A program made the position numbers and the translations under genes. From contig JAFGVK010000227.1 of NCBI GenBank assembly GCA_016938035.1, forward strand, positions 1 through 46,972: DNA of 46,972 bases, given 5' to 3'. Source of the DNA: Deltaproteobacteria bacterium (GTDB lineage: Bacteria > Myxococcota_A > UBA796 > GCA-2862545). The number at the start of each line of letters is the position of its first letter. Within the stretch, counting starts at the first letter, position 1. Below, in pieces: positions 25,614-34,582 of the stretch. The notes under the pieces were generated by a model that was given only the letters and a program-made list of their open reading frames with translations, ran no database searches and was not told the origin of the DNA.

Positions 25614-27076
25614 CGGGACACCTCCAGCAGGTCGGTGGGAGGAGAGGGAGGTGGCTCCGGCCAGGCCGACTCCACCGCCTCGCCGGTCCAGGGGACGCGG
25701 GGAGCCCAGTCGGGGCGTGGGTTCTCCTCGCCCGGCGCCACCCAGCGCGCGATGTGGAATTCCACCCGCCGGTTGGCCTCCAGATCGGCCCCCAGGGGCA
25801 TCACCTCACCCATGGCGCGCGCGGCCAGCCGTGAGGGGTGCACCCCCCGCTCCACCAGCCAGCGCTGAACCGCGAGGGCGCGGCGGAGCGAGAGGTCGTA
25901 GTTGTAGGTGTAGGACCCCTCCTCCGAGGCGTGCCCCTCTACGACGACTAGCCCGATGCGACCGTCCTCGTTGAGCAGCTCGGTCAGCGCTCGGAGCACA
26001 GGCACGGACTGGGGGAGGATCCTGTCCGTCCCCTGAGCGAATTGGATCTGCTCCCGCAGCTCCACCCGGTCCTCCGCAACCCTGGTCACCTGGCCCGCGG
26101 CCCAGGTCCCCGCCGCGGGGGGCGGCTCGACGTAGACCTGGTCCTCCAGCGCCCGATCCTCGCTGGGGATGGTCGCCACCACCTCTTCCGGCGCCTGCGG
26201 TACAGGCGGCGCGTAGGTGACCCCCAGCAGGGTGCGGAGGGCCGAGGTCCCCTGCCCCACCCCCACGCCCCGCCCCAGGCCCAGATCCACTGCCCACGCG
26301 GGGTCGGGGCTCAGGTGCAGGCCGGCGATGGGCTCCAGCGAGGACACCGCCCCCCCAGCGAGGAAGGCGTCTAGGCCGGTCCGCGCGTGCAGCACCACGT
26401 TCGCGCTGAGGCCGTCGCGGAGGGTCACCGCCCCGCCCATCGCCCCACGCACCGTCGAGCCGAGCACAAAGTCGTAGCCCGTGTCCACCGTGGTGCGGCT
26501 CATCGCGCCCAGCTCCGCCACCCATCGGGTGCGCCCAGCGCGCAGCGCGAGGGTCACCCCCACGTCCAGCCGCGGCTGCTCCTCCCCAAGCCAGGCGTCC
26601 GTCCTGCCCGTGGGGAGGATCAGGTCCCCCCGCAGCGCGGCCCGCAGGGGCCCGAGGCCGCCTGGGGTCCAGCGCCCTCCCAAGGACGCGTCCCCCGTCC
26701 CCAGCCCGCTCGCGGCGAGCTCCGGCACCTCGGAGCCCCACTGCATGGAGGTGGGCAGCACCCCGCGGATCGAGGTGTTCTTGTTCAGATCCATGCCCAA
26801 CCCGACCCACGCGGTGGCCCGCTGGGACACGATGGCGCCGGCTGGCTCGTTCCAGTCGTACAGCGTGACAGGTGCGAGCTGGTGCTGGAGCAGCAGGCCC
26901 GCCCGCTGCTGTAGGGGCACCCCTACCTCGGTCCGCTCCAGGCCGATCAGCTCCGCGCCGGTGAAGGTGGGGCGGAGCAGCTCTGTGTCGACCGAGAGGC
27001 CCTGCGCCCAGGCCGGGGCGCCGCAGATCAGGCCGAGGGCCACGGCCCCCGGAGTGGTATGTCTCTTCAGCGCCAC
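25610..27076 (-). CDS. OmpA-family outer membrane protein
   Basis: A 488-residue protein. The GTG at 27076 sits seven bases after AGGAGG and gives a proper signal peptide ([20 protein letters not shown], then AWAQ). Residues 25-300 alternate polar and hydrophobic like a beta-barrel or porin-type domain ([35 protein letters not shown]). Residues about 365-465 form an OmpA peptidoglycan-binding domain: [51 protein letters not shown] and [10 protein letters not shown]. It should tie the outer membrane to the wall. It overlaps the thrombospondin-3 gene (ATGA), suggesting that the two proteins are made, and perhaps act, together at the surface. Confidence 0.9.
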   Translation of the reverse strand: MALKRHTTPGAVALGLICGAPAWAQGLSVDTELLRPTFTGAELIGLERTEVGVPLQQRAGLLLQHQLAPVTLYDWNEPAGAIVSQRATAWVGLGMDLNKNTSIRGVLPTSMQWGSEVPELAASGLGTGDASLGGRWTPGGLGPLRAALRGDLILPTGRTDAWLGEEQPRLDVGVTLALRAGRTRWVAELGAMSRTTVDTGYDFVLGSTVRGAMGGAVTLRDGLSANVVLHARTGLDAFLAGGAVSSLEPIAGLHLSPDPAWAVDLGLGRGVGVGQGTSALRTLLGVTYAPPVPQAPEEVVATIPSEDRALEDQVYVEPPPAAGTWAAGQVTRVAEDRVELREQIQFAQGTDRILPQSVPVLRALTELLNEDGRIGLVVVEGHASEEGSYTYNYDLSLRRALAVQRWLVERGVHPSRLAARAMGEVMPLGADLEANRRVEFHIARWVAPGEENPRPDWAPRVPWTGEAVESAWPEPPPSPPTDLLEVSR

Positions 27077-27154
27077 CTGGGCACCTCCTGCGCCAGAGGT
27101 GGCCCCGAGCGCGCTGATGTTCACGCCGGCGCACCCGCGCCGCGCCATCCCCGC

Positions 27155-28705
27155 TCAGAGGGGGATGTTGCCGTGCTTCTTGGGGGGGTTGGTGTCGCGC
27201 TTGTTCTCCAGCGAGTTGAACGCCTGCACCAGGCGGATTCGGGTCTCCCTGGGGTGCAGCACCTCGTCCACATAGCCTAGCGCGGCCGCCCGGTAGGGGT
27301 TGGCGAAGGTCTCGCGGTACTCCTGCACCAGCTCCGCCTTGCGCGCCACCGCATCCTCGGCCTCGTCGATCTCGCGGCGGAAGATGATGTTCACCGCGCC
27401 GTCAGGGCCCATCACCGCGATCTCAGCGCCTGGGTAGGCGTAGTTGATGTCAGCCCTGATGTGCTTGGAGGCCATCACGTCGTAGGCGCCGCCGTAGGCC
27501 TTGCGGGTGATCAGCGTCACCTTGGGCACTGTGGCCTCGGCGAAGGCGTAGAGGAGCTTGGCGCCGTGGATGATGATCCCGCCGTGCTCCTGTGCGACGC
27601 CGGGGAGGAAGCCCGGCACGTCCACCAGGGTCAGCAGGGGGATGTTGAAGGCGTCGCAGAAGCGCACGAAGCGGGCCGCCTTGCGCGAGGCCTCGCGGTC
27701 CAGGGTGCCCGCGAGGTACGCGGGCTGGTTCGCCACTACGCCCACCGAGCGTCCCCCCAGCCTGAGGAAGCCAACGACGATGTTGCGGGCGAAATCCCTG
27801 TGGACCTCCAAGAACCGCCCCTCGTCCGCGATGGTGTGGATCATCTCCAGGATGTCATAGGGGAGGTTGGGGTTCTCTGGGATCAGCTCGACGAGCGAGG
27901 GCGTGAGGCGATCCGAGGGGTCCTCTGTGGGGACAAACGGTGGCGCCTCCATGTTGGACTGCGGGATGTAGGTGAGCAGCTCGCGCAGCAGCCCGAGCAT
28001 CGCCGCCTCGTCGGGCACCCTGAAGTGCGCCACCCCCGAGGTGCCGGTGTGGGTGATCGACCCGCCGAGCACCTCCTGGGTGACCTCCTCGCGGGTGACG
28101 GTCTTCACCACCTGCGGGCCGGTGACGAACATGTATGAGCTCTGATCCACCATCGCGATGAAGTCGGTGATAGCGGGCGAGTAGACGGCGCCCCCAGCGC
28201 ACGGCCCCATGATCGCGGAGATCTGCGGCACCACCCCTGAGGCGAGGGTGTTGAGGAGGAAGATGTCGGCGTACCCTGCGAGCGAGCGGATGCCCTCCTG
28301 GATGCGCGCGCCACCCGAGTCGTTGAGGCCGAACACCGGGGCGCCGTCCCGCATCGCGAGCTGCATGATCTTCACGATCTTCTGGGCGTTCGCGTAGGAG
28401 AGCGAGCCACCGAAGACGGTGAAGTCCTGGGAGAAGACGTACACCTGTCGCCCGTGGATGCGCCCGTAGCCGGTGATGACGCCGTCTCCGAGGAAGGTCT
28501 TGTCGGCCATCCCGAAGTCGGTAGTGTCGTGGGTGACGAGGCGTCCAAGCTCGACGAAGGTGCCAGGGTCCAGCAGCTGGTCCACCCGCTCGCGGGCGGT
28601 GAGCTTGTTCTGGGCGTGCTGCTTGTCGATGCGGGCCTTGCCGCCGCCGAGCAGTGCCGCCGCGTTCTTGTCCTCGAGAGCCTTGAGCTGCTGTTCGCGA
28701 TCCAT
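27155..28705 (-). CDS. Acyl-CoA carboxylase carboxyltransferase subunit (propionyl-CoA type)
   Basis: A 516-residue carboxyltransferase of the PccB/MmdA type, which moves a carboxyl group between biotin and acetyl- or propionyl-CoA. The N-terminal half has [40 protein letters not shown] and [20 protein letters not shown]. The C-terminal half has [21 protein letters not shown] and [20 protein letters not shown]; both oxyanion-hole glycine regions are intact. The ATG at 28705 matches the family start. No biotin carboxylase or biotin carrier lies next to it. The only biotin carboxylase-like gene in the window (15521-16840) appears catalytically dead, so the true partners must be elsewhere. Confidence 0.95.
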   Translation of the reverse strand: MDREQQLKALEDKNAAALLGGGKARIDKQHAQNKLTARERVDQLLDPGTFVELGRLVTHDTTDFGMADKTFLGDGVITGYGRIHGRQVYVFSQDFTVFGGSLSYANAQKIVKIMQLAMRDGAPVFGLNDSGGARIQEGIRSLAGYADIFLLNTLASGVVPQISAIMGPCAGGAVYSPAITDFIAMVDQSSYMFVTGPQVVKTVTREEVTQEVLGGSITHTGTSGVAHFRVPDEAAMLGLLRELLTYIPQSNMEAPPFVPTEDPSDRLTPSLVELIPENPNLPYDILEMIHTIADEGRFLEVHRDFARNIVVGFLRLGGRSVGVVANQPAYLAGTLDREASRKAARFVRFCDAFNIPLLTLVDVPGFLPGVAQEHGGIIIHGAKLLYAFAEATVPKVTLITRKAYGGAYDVMASKHIRADINYAYPGAEIAVMGPDGAVNIIFRREIDEAEDAVARKAELVQEYRETFANPYRAAALGYVDEVLHPRETRIRLVQAFNSLENKRDTNPPKKHGNIPL

Positions 28706-28905
28706 CGTCAACCCCGGGGTGAGAGGGAGACGAATAACCCAACGGCATCGAACTAGCCGTCGCAGTTCGAGGCACATCGTGTCGGCGCGCGTCCGCCGAG
28801 ACCAAGCCGCCCACGCTCCCCGCCCGCGGCGGGAGGGAGGTGCCACGGCCCAGCCACCAGGACCGCGGAGCGCCAGAGCGCGTCACTCCGGCGCGCTACA
28901 CCCAC

Positions 28906-29751
28906 CTACTTCTTGTGCTGCTGGTCCCAGAAACCGCCGTAGTAGTCGTAGTAGTTGTCGCCGGTGTTGGAGGTGACCCAGCCGCCGCCCTTGAACTTGG
29001 AGGTCAGGAATTCCTTGGCCACGTTCTTCACGCCGTCCCAGTCCGTCTTGGCCGGCCCAGACTCGGACTGTGAGAAGAAGGCGAGCAGGCCACCGCCGGA
29101 GCCGCGAAGCTCTGGCCCGAGCAGGTCCTTGTGCTTGCTGGTGAGCAGCTTGTAGAACTCGTCAAAGCCGGCCGAGCTAGCCTGCTTCGTCACGCCGCTC
29201 TGGAGGAGCGAGACAAAGGCGGTGGTCTGCGCCTTGATCTCGTCGTCCATCATCTTGGTGACGTAGGTGTCCCGGTCGTCCCGCTTGATGCTCCCCTGCT
29301 TGCCCGACAGGTGCGTGTGGAGGTGCACCAGCTCGTGCGACATGGTCGCGAACATCGCGTCCTCAGCGGCGTGCCGATCGAGGGAGATCGAGCCCGACTT
29401 GTGGTAGCTCCCACGGTCCGACCACTTGAGCGCGAAGTTCAGGTCTCCCCTCAGCTTCTTGATGTCCGCCAGGACCTGCACCGTCTCTGGTGCGCCGTTG
29501 AGCCGGTCCATGAGGCGCTGCCTGGTGCCGCTGTCCACGTCGCCGTTCACCGGGCGCTGCTTCTCCAGCTCTGCCGCGCTCAGCCCCGACTTGTCGGGCG
29601 CAGGCGCCTCGACCTCGGGCTCCTTCATCTGCGCGACCATCGCGGCGTTGCCGAGCAGATCCTGGCTCGTGTTGCCCACCGACTGCGCGGGGGACTGCGC
29701 CACCTCCTGCGCGAGGGGGGTCGACTGCTTCTGGGGGGACTGGGCTTTCAT
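28906..29751 (-). CDS. HExxH metallopeptidase-like protein, possible secreted effector
   Basis: A 281-residue protein. The ATG at 29751 has GGAGG five bases upstream. The first 60 residues are disordered, Gln/Ser/Pro-rich, and contain LLGNAAMVAQM (33-42), a segment I associate with cargo-type proteins of extracellular contractile systems. The central part carries SHELVH (zinc-binding motif H139-E140-x-x-H143), with DDEIKAQ (E171) as a plausible third ligand. The C-terminus is Gly/Tyr/Asp/Trp-rich (NYYDYYGGFWDQQ). There is no signal peptide. It overlaps the upstream lipoprotein gene by four bases. It could be a toxin, an effector or a surface protease; the family is not certain. Confidence 0.65.
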   Translation of the reverse strand: MKAQSPQKQSTPLAQEVAQSPAQSVGNTSQDLLGNAAMVAQMKEPEVEAPAPDKSGLSAAELEKQRPVNGDVDSGTRQRLMDRLNGAPETVQVLADIKKLRGDLNFALKWSDRGSYHKSGSISLDRHAAEDAMFATMSHELVHLHTHLSGKQGSIKRDDRDTYVTKMMDDEIKAQTTAFVSLLQSGVTKQASSAGFDEFYKLLTSKHKDLLGPELRGSGGGLLAFFSQSESGPAKTDWDGVKNVAKEFLTSKFKGGGWVTSNTGDNYYDYYGGFWDQQHKK

Positions 29752-30320
29752 GAAGACCTCCTCTCGACGGAGCACGACGTGGACGAGAGCTGCAGGTGCC
29801 AGTCCTCGACGCCTCTCACAGCGTCGCGGACGTGGAGGATCACGTCCCAGGCACCCTCAGCCTCGTGAAATTGAGGAACGCCCAGCAGCTCCTGCCGCCG
29901 GGACTCCTCACGGAACAAGCGATAGATGAGCTCCCCGGACACATCCCGCTGCTCGCGGATCACCGCGAACACCCCTGCGGGAGAGCCAGTGGTGACCACC
30001 ACCCCGCCCTCGGCGAGGCGCGCGACCAGGAAGCTGAGGGGGATGGAGGCGTCGAGCACCGCGACCCGGGCCAGCTGTCCTTGGGCGAGGGCGATCTCCG
30101 GCACGTCGCGGAGCATGTAGAGGTCCTCGTCCTCGACCCAGGACGCGAGCTCAGGGTCGCCGGTGAGCGCGACCGCGGCGCTCAGCTCTGCGTGGGTGAT
30201 GGGGGTGTTCATGGTGAGATCCTGGGGTGAGTGGGTCGGCGGCTCCACCGGCCCGACGGCAGCCCTGCCCGTCGCGCAGGCGCCGGTCGTCAGCAGGGCG
30301 AACAGAGGCAGGAGGTACAC
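29748..30320 (-). CDS. Putative lipoprotein, partner of the HExxH protein
   Basis: A 190-residue protein of unknown family. The GTG at 30320 follows GGGAG with five bases between and gives a hydrophobic start with a lipobox (TGAC at residues 12-15) and a Pro/Gly-rich linker, although no positive residue precedes the hydrophobic part. An ATG at 30212 (MNTPITHAEL), with AGGA upstream, would give a 154-residue cytosolic protein instead. The body is acidic with an alpha/beta pattern (ELASWVEDEDLYML, AVIREQRDVSGELIYRLF). It overlaps the HExxH gene (ATGA), so the two are coupled. An immunity or chaperone role is only a guess from context. Confidence 0.6.
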   Translation of the reverse strand: MYLLPLFALLTTGACATGRAAVGPVEPPTHSPQDLTMNTPITHAELSAAVALTGDPELASWVEDEDLYMLRDVPEIALAQGQLARVAVLDASIPLSFLVARLAEGGVVVTTGSPAGVFAVIREQRDVSGELIYRLFREESRRQELLGVPQFHEAEGAWDVILHVRDAVRGVEDWHLQLSSTSCSVERRSS

Positions 30321-30365
30321 AGGGGCTCCCGTCAGGGTATGCGCAGAGGAGCAGCGCTGAGCAAT

Positions 30366-30394
30366 TACATACAGGAAGAGACTCGGCCCGGCAA
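30366..30394 (-). promoter_or_regulatory. Possible sigma-70 promoter of the lipoprotein/HExxH pair
   Basis: On the minus strand TTGCCG (30394-30389) and TATGTA (30371-30366) are separated by exactly 17 bases, 45 bases before the GTG at 30320. The AT-rich patch is conspicuous in this DNA. It separates the pair from the seven-gene operon that ends at 30410. Confidence 0.45.
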
Positions 30395-30409
30395 GCTGTG
30401 ATCAGCGCC

Positions 30410-31342
30410 CTATCCGGCGCGCCCTGGGCGGAGCAGGTGGGTGAACCACCCCAGCCACCCGAGGGACAGCAGCCCCCCCAACAGCCAGGGGATCCAAGAC
30501 CGGCTCCATGGCCTGGTGTTCCAGGTGATCGCGCACCGCTCGCCAGGTCCGACCGCCTGACAGCGCATGGTGACCTCCGACCGCTGCTCATCCGCCCGGT
30601 TGAGGAATGCGTAGGGGATCTCGGGGGACTTGGGATCCAGCCTCGGAGAGGTCTCCAACACCCGATGCGCCAGCCTGCCCGGGGGGTTCACCGCAGCGAT
30701 CTCTACCTGGTCGAAGGTCAGCCCCGAGGTGTTGACAAAGGCCAGCCTCCCGACGAGCGTGTGATGCTCCCCCTCCTGCAGCCCCTTGGGGCCGACGAAG
30801 CCCCTCTGCTCCCAGCGGAGCGCCACCTCCTGTCCAGCAGACAGCCCCTCGGCGTCCAGCGAGAGATAGCTCACGCCCCCACGGCGCAGCACCTCCGCCC
30901 GCACCGGCGCACCGCCGGCCAGCGCGATCAGGCCTCCCACGCCATCCGCAGGGCGGAGTGGCACCAGCAGGGCAGCGGGGACCGTGTCCCCTAGGGTCAG
31001 CACGCCATCGACCTGCGCGTCGCCAGCGGCGTCGAGGGTGAACCGCACCCGCCAGGACCCGACGTGGACCGGGGCGGCGACATCGACCGGGGCGGCCCCT
31101 TGCCCGGTCGCGAACGCTGGGTGCGCCAGCACCTCGGCGGCAGCGACCTCGGCGGGAGCGACCTCAGCGGCAGCAACCTCAGCGGCAGCGACCTCGGCGG
31201 GAGCCACCTCCTCGCCGGGAGCGGTCTCCATGGCGGGCGCCACCGCTTCGGCAGACGCGGACGGCCCCCCGGTGGGAGCAGGGACCGCCACCTCGGAGGG
31301 GACCTGTCCCAGCGAGAGGGCGGTGAGGGCGAGCAGGAGCAT
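30410..31342 (-). CDS. Exported protein with low-complexity repeat and C-terminal membrane anchor
   Basis: A 310-residue protein, the last gene of the seven-gene operon. The ATG at 31342 overlaps the TGA of the transporter by one base. A signal peptide (MLLLALTALSLGQ) is followed by an Ala/Pro/Glu-rich stretch with five copies of A-[AP]-A-E-V, a beta-rich domain (WRVRFTLDAAGDAQVDGVLT, EHHTLVGRLAFVN) and one C-terminal membrane segment (SWIPWLLGGLLSLGWLGWF) ending in basic residues. It therefore probably faces the periplasm and is anchored in the inner membrane. No known domain is recognised. Its position suggests an accessory role for the adjacent transporter or the porin. Confidence 0.75.
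   Translation of the reverse strand: MLLLALTALSLGQVPSEVAVPAPTGGPSASAEAVAPAMETAPGEEVAPAEVAAAEVAAAEVAPAEVAAAEVLAHPAFATGQGAAPVDVAAPVHVGSWRVRFTLDAAGDAQVDGVLTLGDTVPAALLVPLRPADGVGGLIALAGGAPVRAEVLRRGGVSYLSLDAEGLSAGQEVALRWEQRGFVGPKGLQEGEHHTLVGRLAFVNTSGLTFDQVEIAAVNPPGRLAHRVLETSPRLDPKSPEIPYAFLNRADEQRSEVTMRCQAVGPGERCAITWNTRPWSRSWIPWLLGGLLSLGWLGWFTHLLRPGRAG
31131..31209 (-). repeat. Short tandem 15-bp repeats coding A-[AP]-A-E-V
   Basis: About five tandem 15-base units, nearly identical at the DNA level, code an Ala/Glu/Val-rich linker after the signal peptide of the anchored protein. Copy number is likely to vary by slippage. Confidence 0.8.
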
Positions 31343-32892
31343 CAGGGCACCCCGTCCATGATCCCGAGCCAGCGGAACCAGGTCATCCCCGCCACCACGT
31401 ACAGCGCGGTGCCGAGGGTGGTGATGAACAACCCGGCCTTGAGCGAGTCGAGCACCGAGTACTGCCCGGTGGTGAAGAAGATCACGTTGGGCTTCGCGTT
31501 GATCGGGACGGTGTTGACCCAGTCGATGGTGAAGGCAGCCGGCAGCGCCAGCGCCAGGGGTGGGAAGCCGAGCTGCTGCGCCATAGCGATGACGAAGGGG
31601 ATCATGATCAGGGTCCGCATCGTCTTCGACGTGAAGAAGACGTGGGAGAACATGTTGACCGCGATCACGATGACGTAGACGGGCCAGAAACCCAGCTCCG
31701 CGGTGATCCCGAGGCTCTGGAACAGCACGTCCACCACATAGCGGGCGGCGCCAGTGTCCCGTAGCGAGAGCCCCCCGGCGTATGCCCCCGCAGAGAACAG
31801 CATCAGGTGCCAGGGGATGTCCGCCTCGTTCCACTTCAGCACCCCGATCCGAGGGCTCACCGCCACCACCGCCCCCATCGCGGCCGCCATCACCGCCGAG
31901 ATCTTGAAGCCCATCAGGGGGACGTGGACCTTGTCGGTCACCCACAGCAGGAGCACCGCCCCGAAGATCGCGATGGTGCGCCACTCCTCGGCCCGCATCG
32001 GGCCGAGCTTCTGATACTCCTCGCGCATCTTGGCGATGCCGCCCTGCACCTGTGGAGACCGCTGCTCACCCGGCAGGCGGAAGATGACGTTGCGGAGCCC
32101 CCACCAGCTCCCGAGGAGGGCCAGGAACACGATCGGGCCGTTCGCGAACAGCCAGTCGGAGTAGTAGACTTGGTGCCCGACCATCCCAAAGATGAAGGCC
32201 ACCGCGATCAGGTTGGCGGTGCTCCCCGTCACAAAGGCGGAGGAGCCCGTGTTGATGCTGTGGAGGTTCTGCAGCATCATCACCTTGCCGAACCGGTTGG
32301 GGCTGTCGAGGGTGGAGCCGTACATGGCCGACACCACCAGCATCAGCGGCAGCGTCATCACCGCCCTGGCCGCGGTGGCGGGGATCAGCGCCGCCAGGCC
32401 CAGCTGCAGGATCAGGAAGGCGAACAGGATCGCGTGGGCCCGCTGCCCGAAGCTGACGATCAGCCTGAGGGCGATCCGCTTGGCGAGGTTGGTCTTCACC
32501 AGCATCGAGCTGAGGATGAAGGCCATCACGTTGAGCCAGATCACGTCCAGCCCCAGCACCCCCAGCGCCGCCTTCTCGTCCCAGCCGTTGAACAGGACCA
32601 GCACCACGATCAAGACGATCGAGGTGAGGTAGGTGGGGATGGGCTCGGCGGTCCACCAGATCAGCGCCATCGCAAAGGCCGCGAGCGAGGTCTGGGCGGC
32701 GAAGGGCATCCCGAGCAGGGGCGGCATGGACCAGATCACGAGGAAGGCCAGGATCCCCAGCGGGAAGCCCAGGTACTTCATCCAGCGCTCTGTGCCGGTG
32801 GGGACCCTGGGGCGAATGGTGGCCAGGGTCATCTTGCTCATGTCGAGCAGCTCGTCGAGATCCTGCTCCCGGACGGTAGGGTCTGCGGCCAC
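31342..32892 (-). CDS. DASS (SLC13) family anion:sodium symporter
   Basis: A 516-residue inner-membrane transporter with about eleven hydrophobic segments after a 40-residue cytosolic head. The family motifs are seen twice in the inverted-repeat fold: NTGSSAFVTGSTANLIAVA and, near the end, NTVPINAKPNVIFFTTGQYS, which correspond to the substrate/sodium hairpins. Known members move dicarboxylates, citrate, sulfate or phosphate with sodium. The substrate cannot be read from sequence; the neighbouring porin and phosphatase genes favour an inorganic anion such as phosphate (inference). The GTG start has AGGAG seven bases upstream. It lies four bases after the lamin-tail gene. Confidence 0.9.
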   Translation of the reverse strand: MAADPTVREQDLDELLDMSKMTLATIRPRVPTGTERWMKYLGFPLGILAFLVIWSMPPLLGMPFAAQTSLAAFAMALIWWTAEPIPTYLTSIVLIVVLVLFNGWDEKAALGVLGLDVIWLNVMAFILSSMLVKTNLAKRIALRLIVSFGQRAHAILFAFLILQLGLAALIPATAARAVMTLPLMLVVSAMYGSTLDSPNRFGKVMMLQNLHSINTGSSAFVTGSTANLIAVAFIFGMVGHQVYYSDWLFANGPIVFLALLGSWWGLRNVIFRLPGEQRSPQVQGGIAKMREEYQKLGPMRAEEWRTIAIFGAVLLLWVTDKVHVPLMGFKISAVMAAAMGAVVAVSPRIGVLKWNEADIPWHLMLFSAGAYAGGLSLRDTGAARYVVDVLFQSLGITAELGFWPVYVIVIAVNMFSHVFFTSKTMRTLIMIPFVIAMAQQLGFPPLALALPAAFTIDWVNTVPINAKPNVIFFTTGQYSVLDSLKAGLFITTLGTALYVVAGMTWFRWLGIMDGVP

Positions 32893-32896
32893 GGGC

Positions 32897-34573
32897 CTAC
32901 TCCTGGTTGGTGGCGCCGGGGGTGGGGACCGTGAGGGCGAAGCTCGCCCCCCCGTCCGGCACCCTGCCCCAGCTCACGTCCTCGTCGAGCGCGGGGAGCG
33001 CGAGGCTCTCCACCGCCTCCTCTGCCGGGCCGGTGAGGAACACCTCCTCTCCCCCCGCGGAGAGCTTGAACGGCGCGTGATAGGGATCCGTGCCCGCGTC
33101 AGCCCACACCACCAAGAGGCCCCCTGACGCGAGCACCGCGTCCGCGGGCAGCGCATAGGCGCTCAGATCCTCGGGGTCGTCCGAGAGGTGATAGCCGCTC
33201 ACATCCATGCAGCTATCGCCGGCGTTGAACAGCTCGACGAAATCAGCGGTGGTGGAGCCGTTCGAGAAGCCCTCGTTGATCACCACCGTAGAGAGCGCCG
33301 GGTCCGCCACACAGGCCTCGGGCGCCTGGTTGAGCGCGCCGGGGGTCGGGACCGTCACCTGGAAGGCGCCGGCACCGTCTGGCAGGCGCCCCCACGAGGT
33401 GTCCGCCTCCAGCGCAGGGAGCGCCACGGTCTCTACGATCTCCTGGTCTGCGTCGGAAAAATAGACGTCCTCGCCCCCCGAGGAGAGCTTGAACGGCGCG
33501 TGATCCGCCGCGCTGCTGTCGTCGGCCCAGACCAGGGCCAGCTCCCCTGGCTCCAGCGCCAGCCCCTCGGGAAAGGTGAAGGCGTCGAGGGCGTCGAGGG
33601 CGTCGGAGAGGTGCGCGCCGCCCAGGCTCACGCAGGCGCTCCCCCCGTTGAACAGCTCGATATAGTCGGCGGTAGCGCCGGAGCTGAGCAGCTCGTTGAT
33701 CACCACCTCGCTCAGGGCGCCGGAGCACCCCGCCAGGGCGCGGTTCGCCTCGCCAGGGGTGGGGGCGGTGCGTTGGAAGGCGCCGGTACCGTCTGGCAGG
33801 CGCCCCCACGAGGTGTCCGCCTCCAACGCAGGGAGCGCCACCGTGGCGAGAATCGCTCCGTCGGCGTCCGAGAGGAACACGTCCTCGCCCCCCGAGGAGA
33901 GCTTGAACGGCGCGTGATCGTCCCCCTCGCCCTGGTCAGCCCAGATCACGGTGAAGGCGCCCGCCTCTAGCGTCAGGGCGGGGAGCGGGAAGGCGTCCAG
34001 GGCGTCGGCGTCGTCCGAGAGGTACAGCCCCGCCAGGTCGAGGCAGCTGTCGCCGGTGTTGACCAGCTCGACGAAGTCCGCGGTCTCTCCCCCGCTGAGC
34101 AGCTCGTTGAGGACCAGCTCCGCCGGCACCCCAGCGCAGCCGGCCCCCCCCACCGCGTTGGCGCTCCCCGGGGTGGGGAGGGTCGGCGCCCAGGCGCCTG
34201 AGCCGTCCGGAATGCGCCCCCAGGTGAGGCCGCCCTCCGCCGCGGGGAAGGCCACCGCGTCGATCACGTCGCCCAAGCTGTCGTGGAGGGAGAGGGTCTC
34301 TCCGTCCCCTGACAGCTTGAAGGGCGCGCCCGCCTCGCCCCCGTCGCAGTCGATCACCGCGAAGGCCCCCGCGGCGATCACCCCGCTCAGGGACCAGGGC
34401 TCGTCGCCATCCGAGAGGGCGAGCGCCGACAGATCCAGCGGGGCGTCCCCCGCGTTGTAGAGCTCCACCCAGTCGGGATCGCCGCCGGCGTCGAGCTCGT
34501 TGAGGTAGACCGCCACCGGCTCTGGAGCCTTGTCCTGCACACCGCAGGCCACCAGCAGAGAGAGGAGCAGCAT
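32897..34573 (-). CDS. Lipoprotein with four tandem lamin-tail (LTD) domains
   Basis: A 558-residue exported protein. AGGAGG precedes the ATG at 34573. The start MLLLSLLVAC has a lipobox (Cys10). Four repeated domains of about 130-138 residues follow, each with (V/L)xLNEL or VxINE, a DWVELYN/DFVELVN/DYIELFN/DFVELFN motif, a DL-x-LSD motif, HAPFKLS and a closing SWGR-(L/V/I)-PDG segment ending PTPG. This is the immunoglobulin-like LTD fold seen in bacterial surface proteins. Domains two and three are almost identical over part of their DNA. The role is probably adhesive or scaffolding; why it sits between a porin and a transporter is unclear. Confidence 0.88.
   Translation of the reverse strand: MLLLSLLVACGVQDKAPEPVAVYLNELDAGGDPDWVELYNAGDAPLDLSALALSDGDEPWSLSGVIAAGAFAVIDCDGGEAGAPFKLSGDGETLSLHDSLGDVIDAVAFPAAEGGLTWGRIPDGSGAWAPTLPTPGSANAVGGAGCAGVPAELVLNELLSGGETADFVELVNTGDSCLDLAGLYLSDDADALDAFPLPALTLEAGAFTVIWADQGEGDDHAPFKLSSGGEDVFLSDADGAILATVALPALEADTSWGRLPDGTGAFQRTAPTPGEANRALAGCSGALSEVVINELLSSGATADYIELFNGGSACVSLGGAHLSDALDALDAFTFPEGLALEPGELALVWADDSSAADHAPFKLSSGGEDVYFSDADQEIVETVALPALEADTSWGRLPDGAGAFQVTVPTPGALNQAPEACVADPALSTVVINEGFSNGSTTADFVELFNAGDSCMDVSGYHLSDDPEDLSAYALPADAVLASGGLLVVWADAGTDPYHAPFKLSAGGEEVFLTGPAEEAVESLALPALDEDVSWGRVPDGGASFALTVPTPGATNQE
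33361..33841 (-). repeat. Near-identical DNA duplication inside the LTD gene
   Basis: Positions 33361-33427 and 33775-33841 are identical at 65 of 67 bases, offset by 414 bases (138 codons). The block around 33475-33505 is also repeated at the same offset. This points to recent duplication or gene conversion of one domain unit. Confidence 0.85.
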
Positions 34574-34582
34574 GGACGCCTC

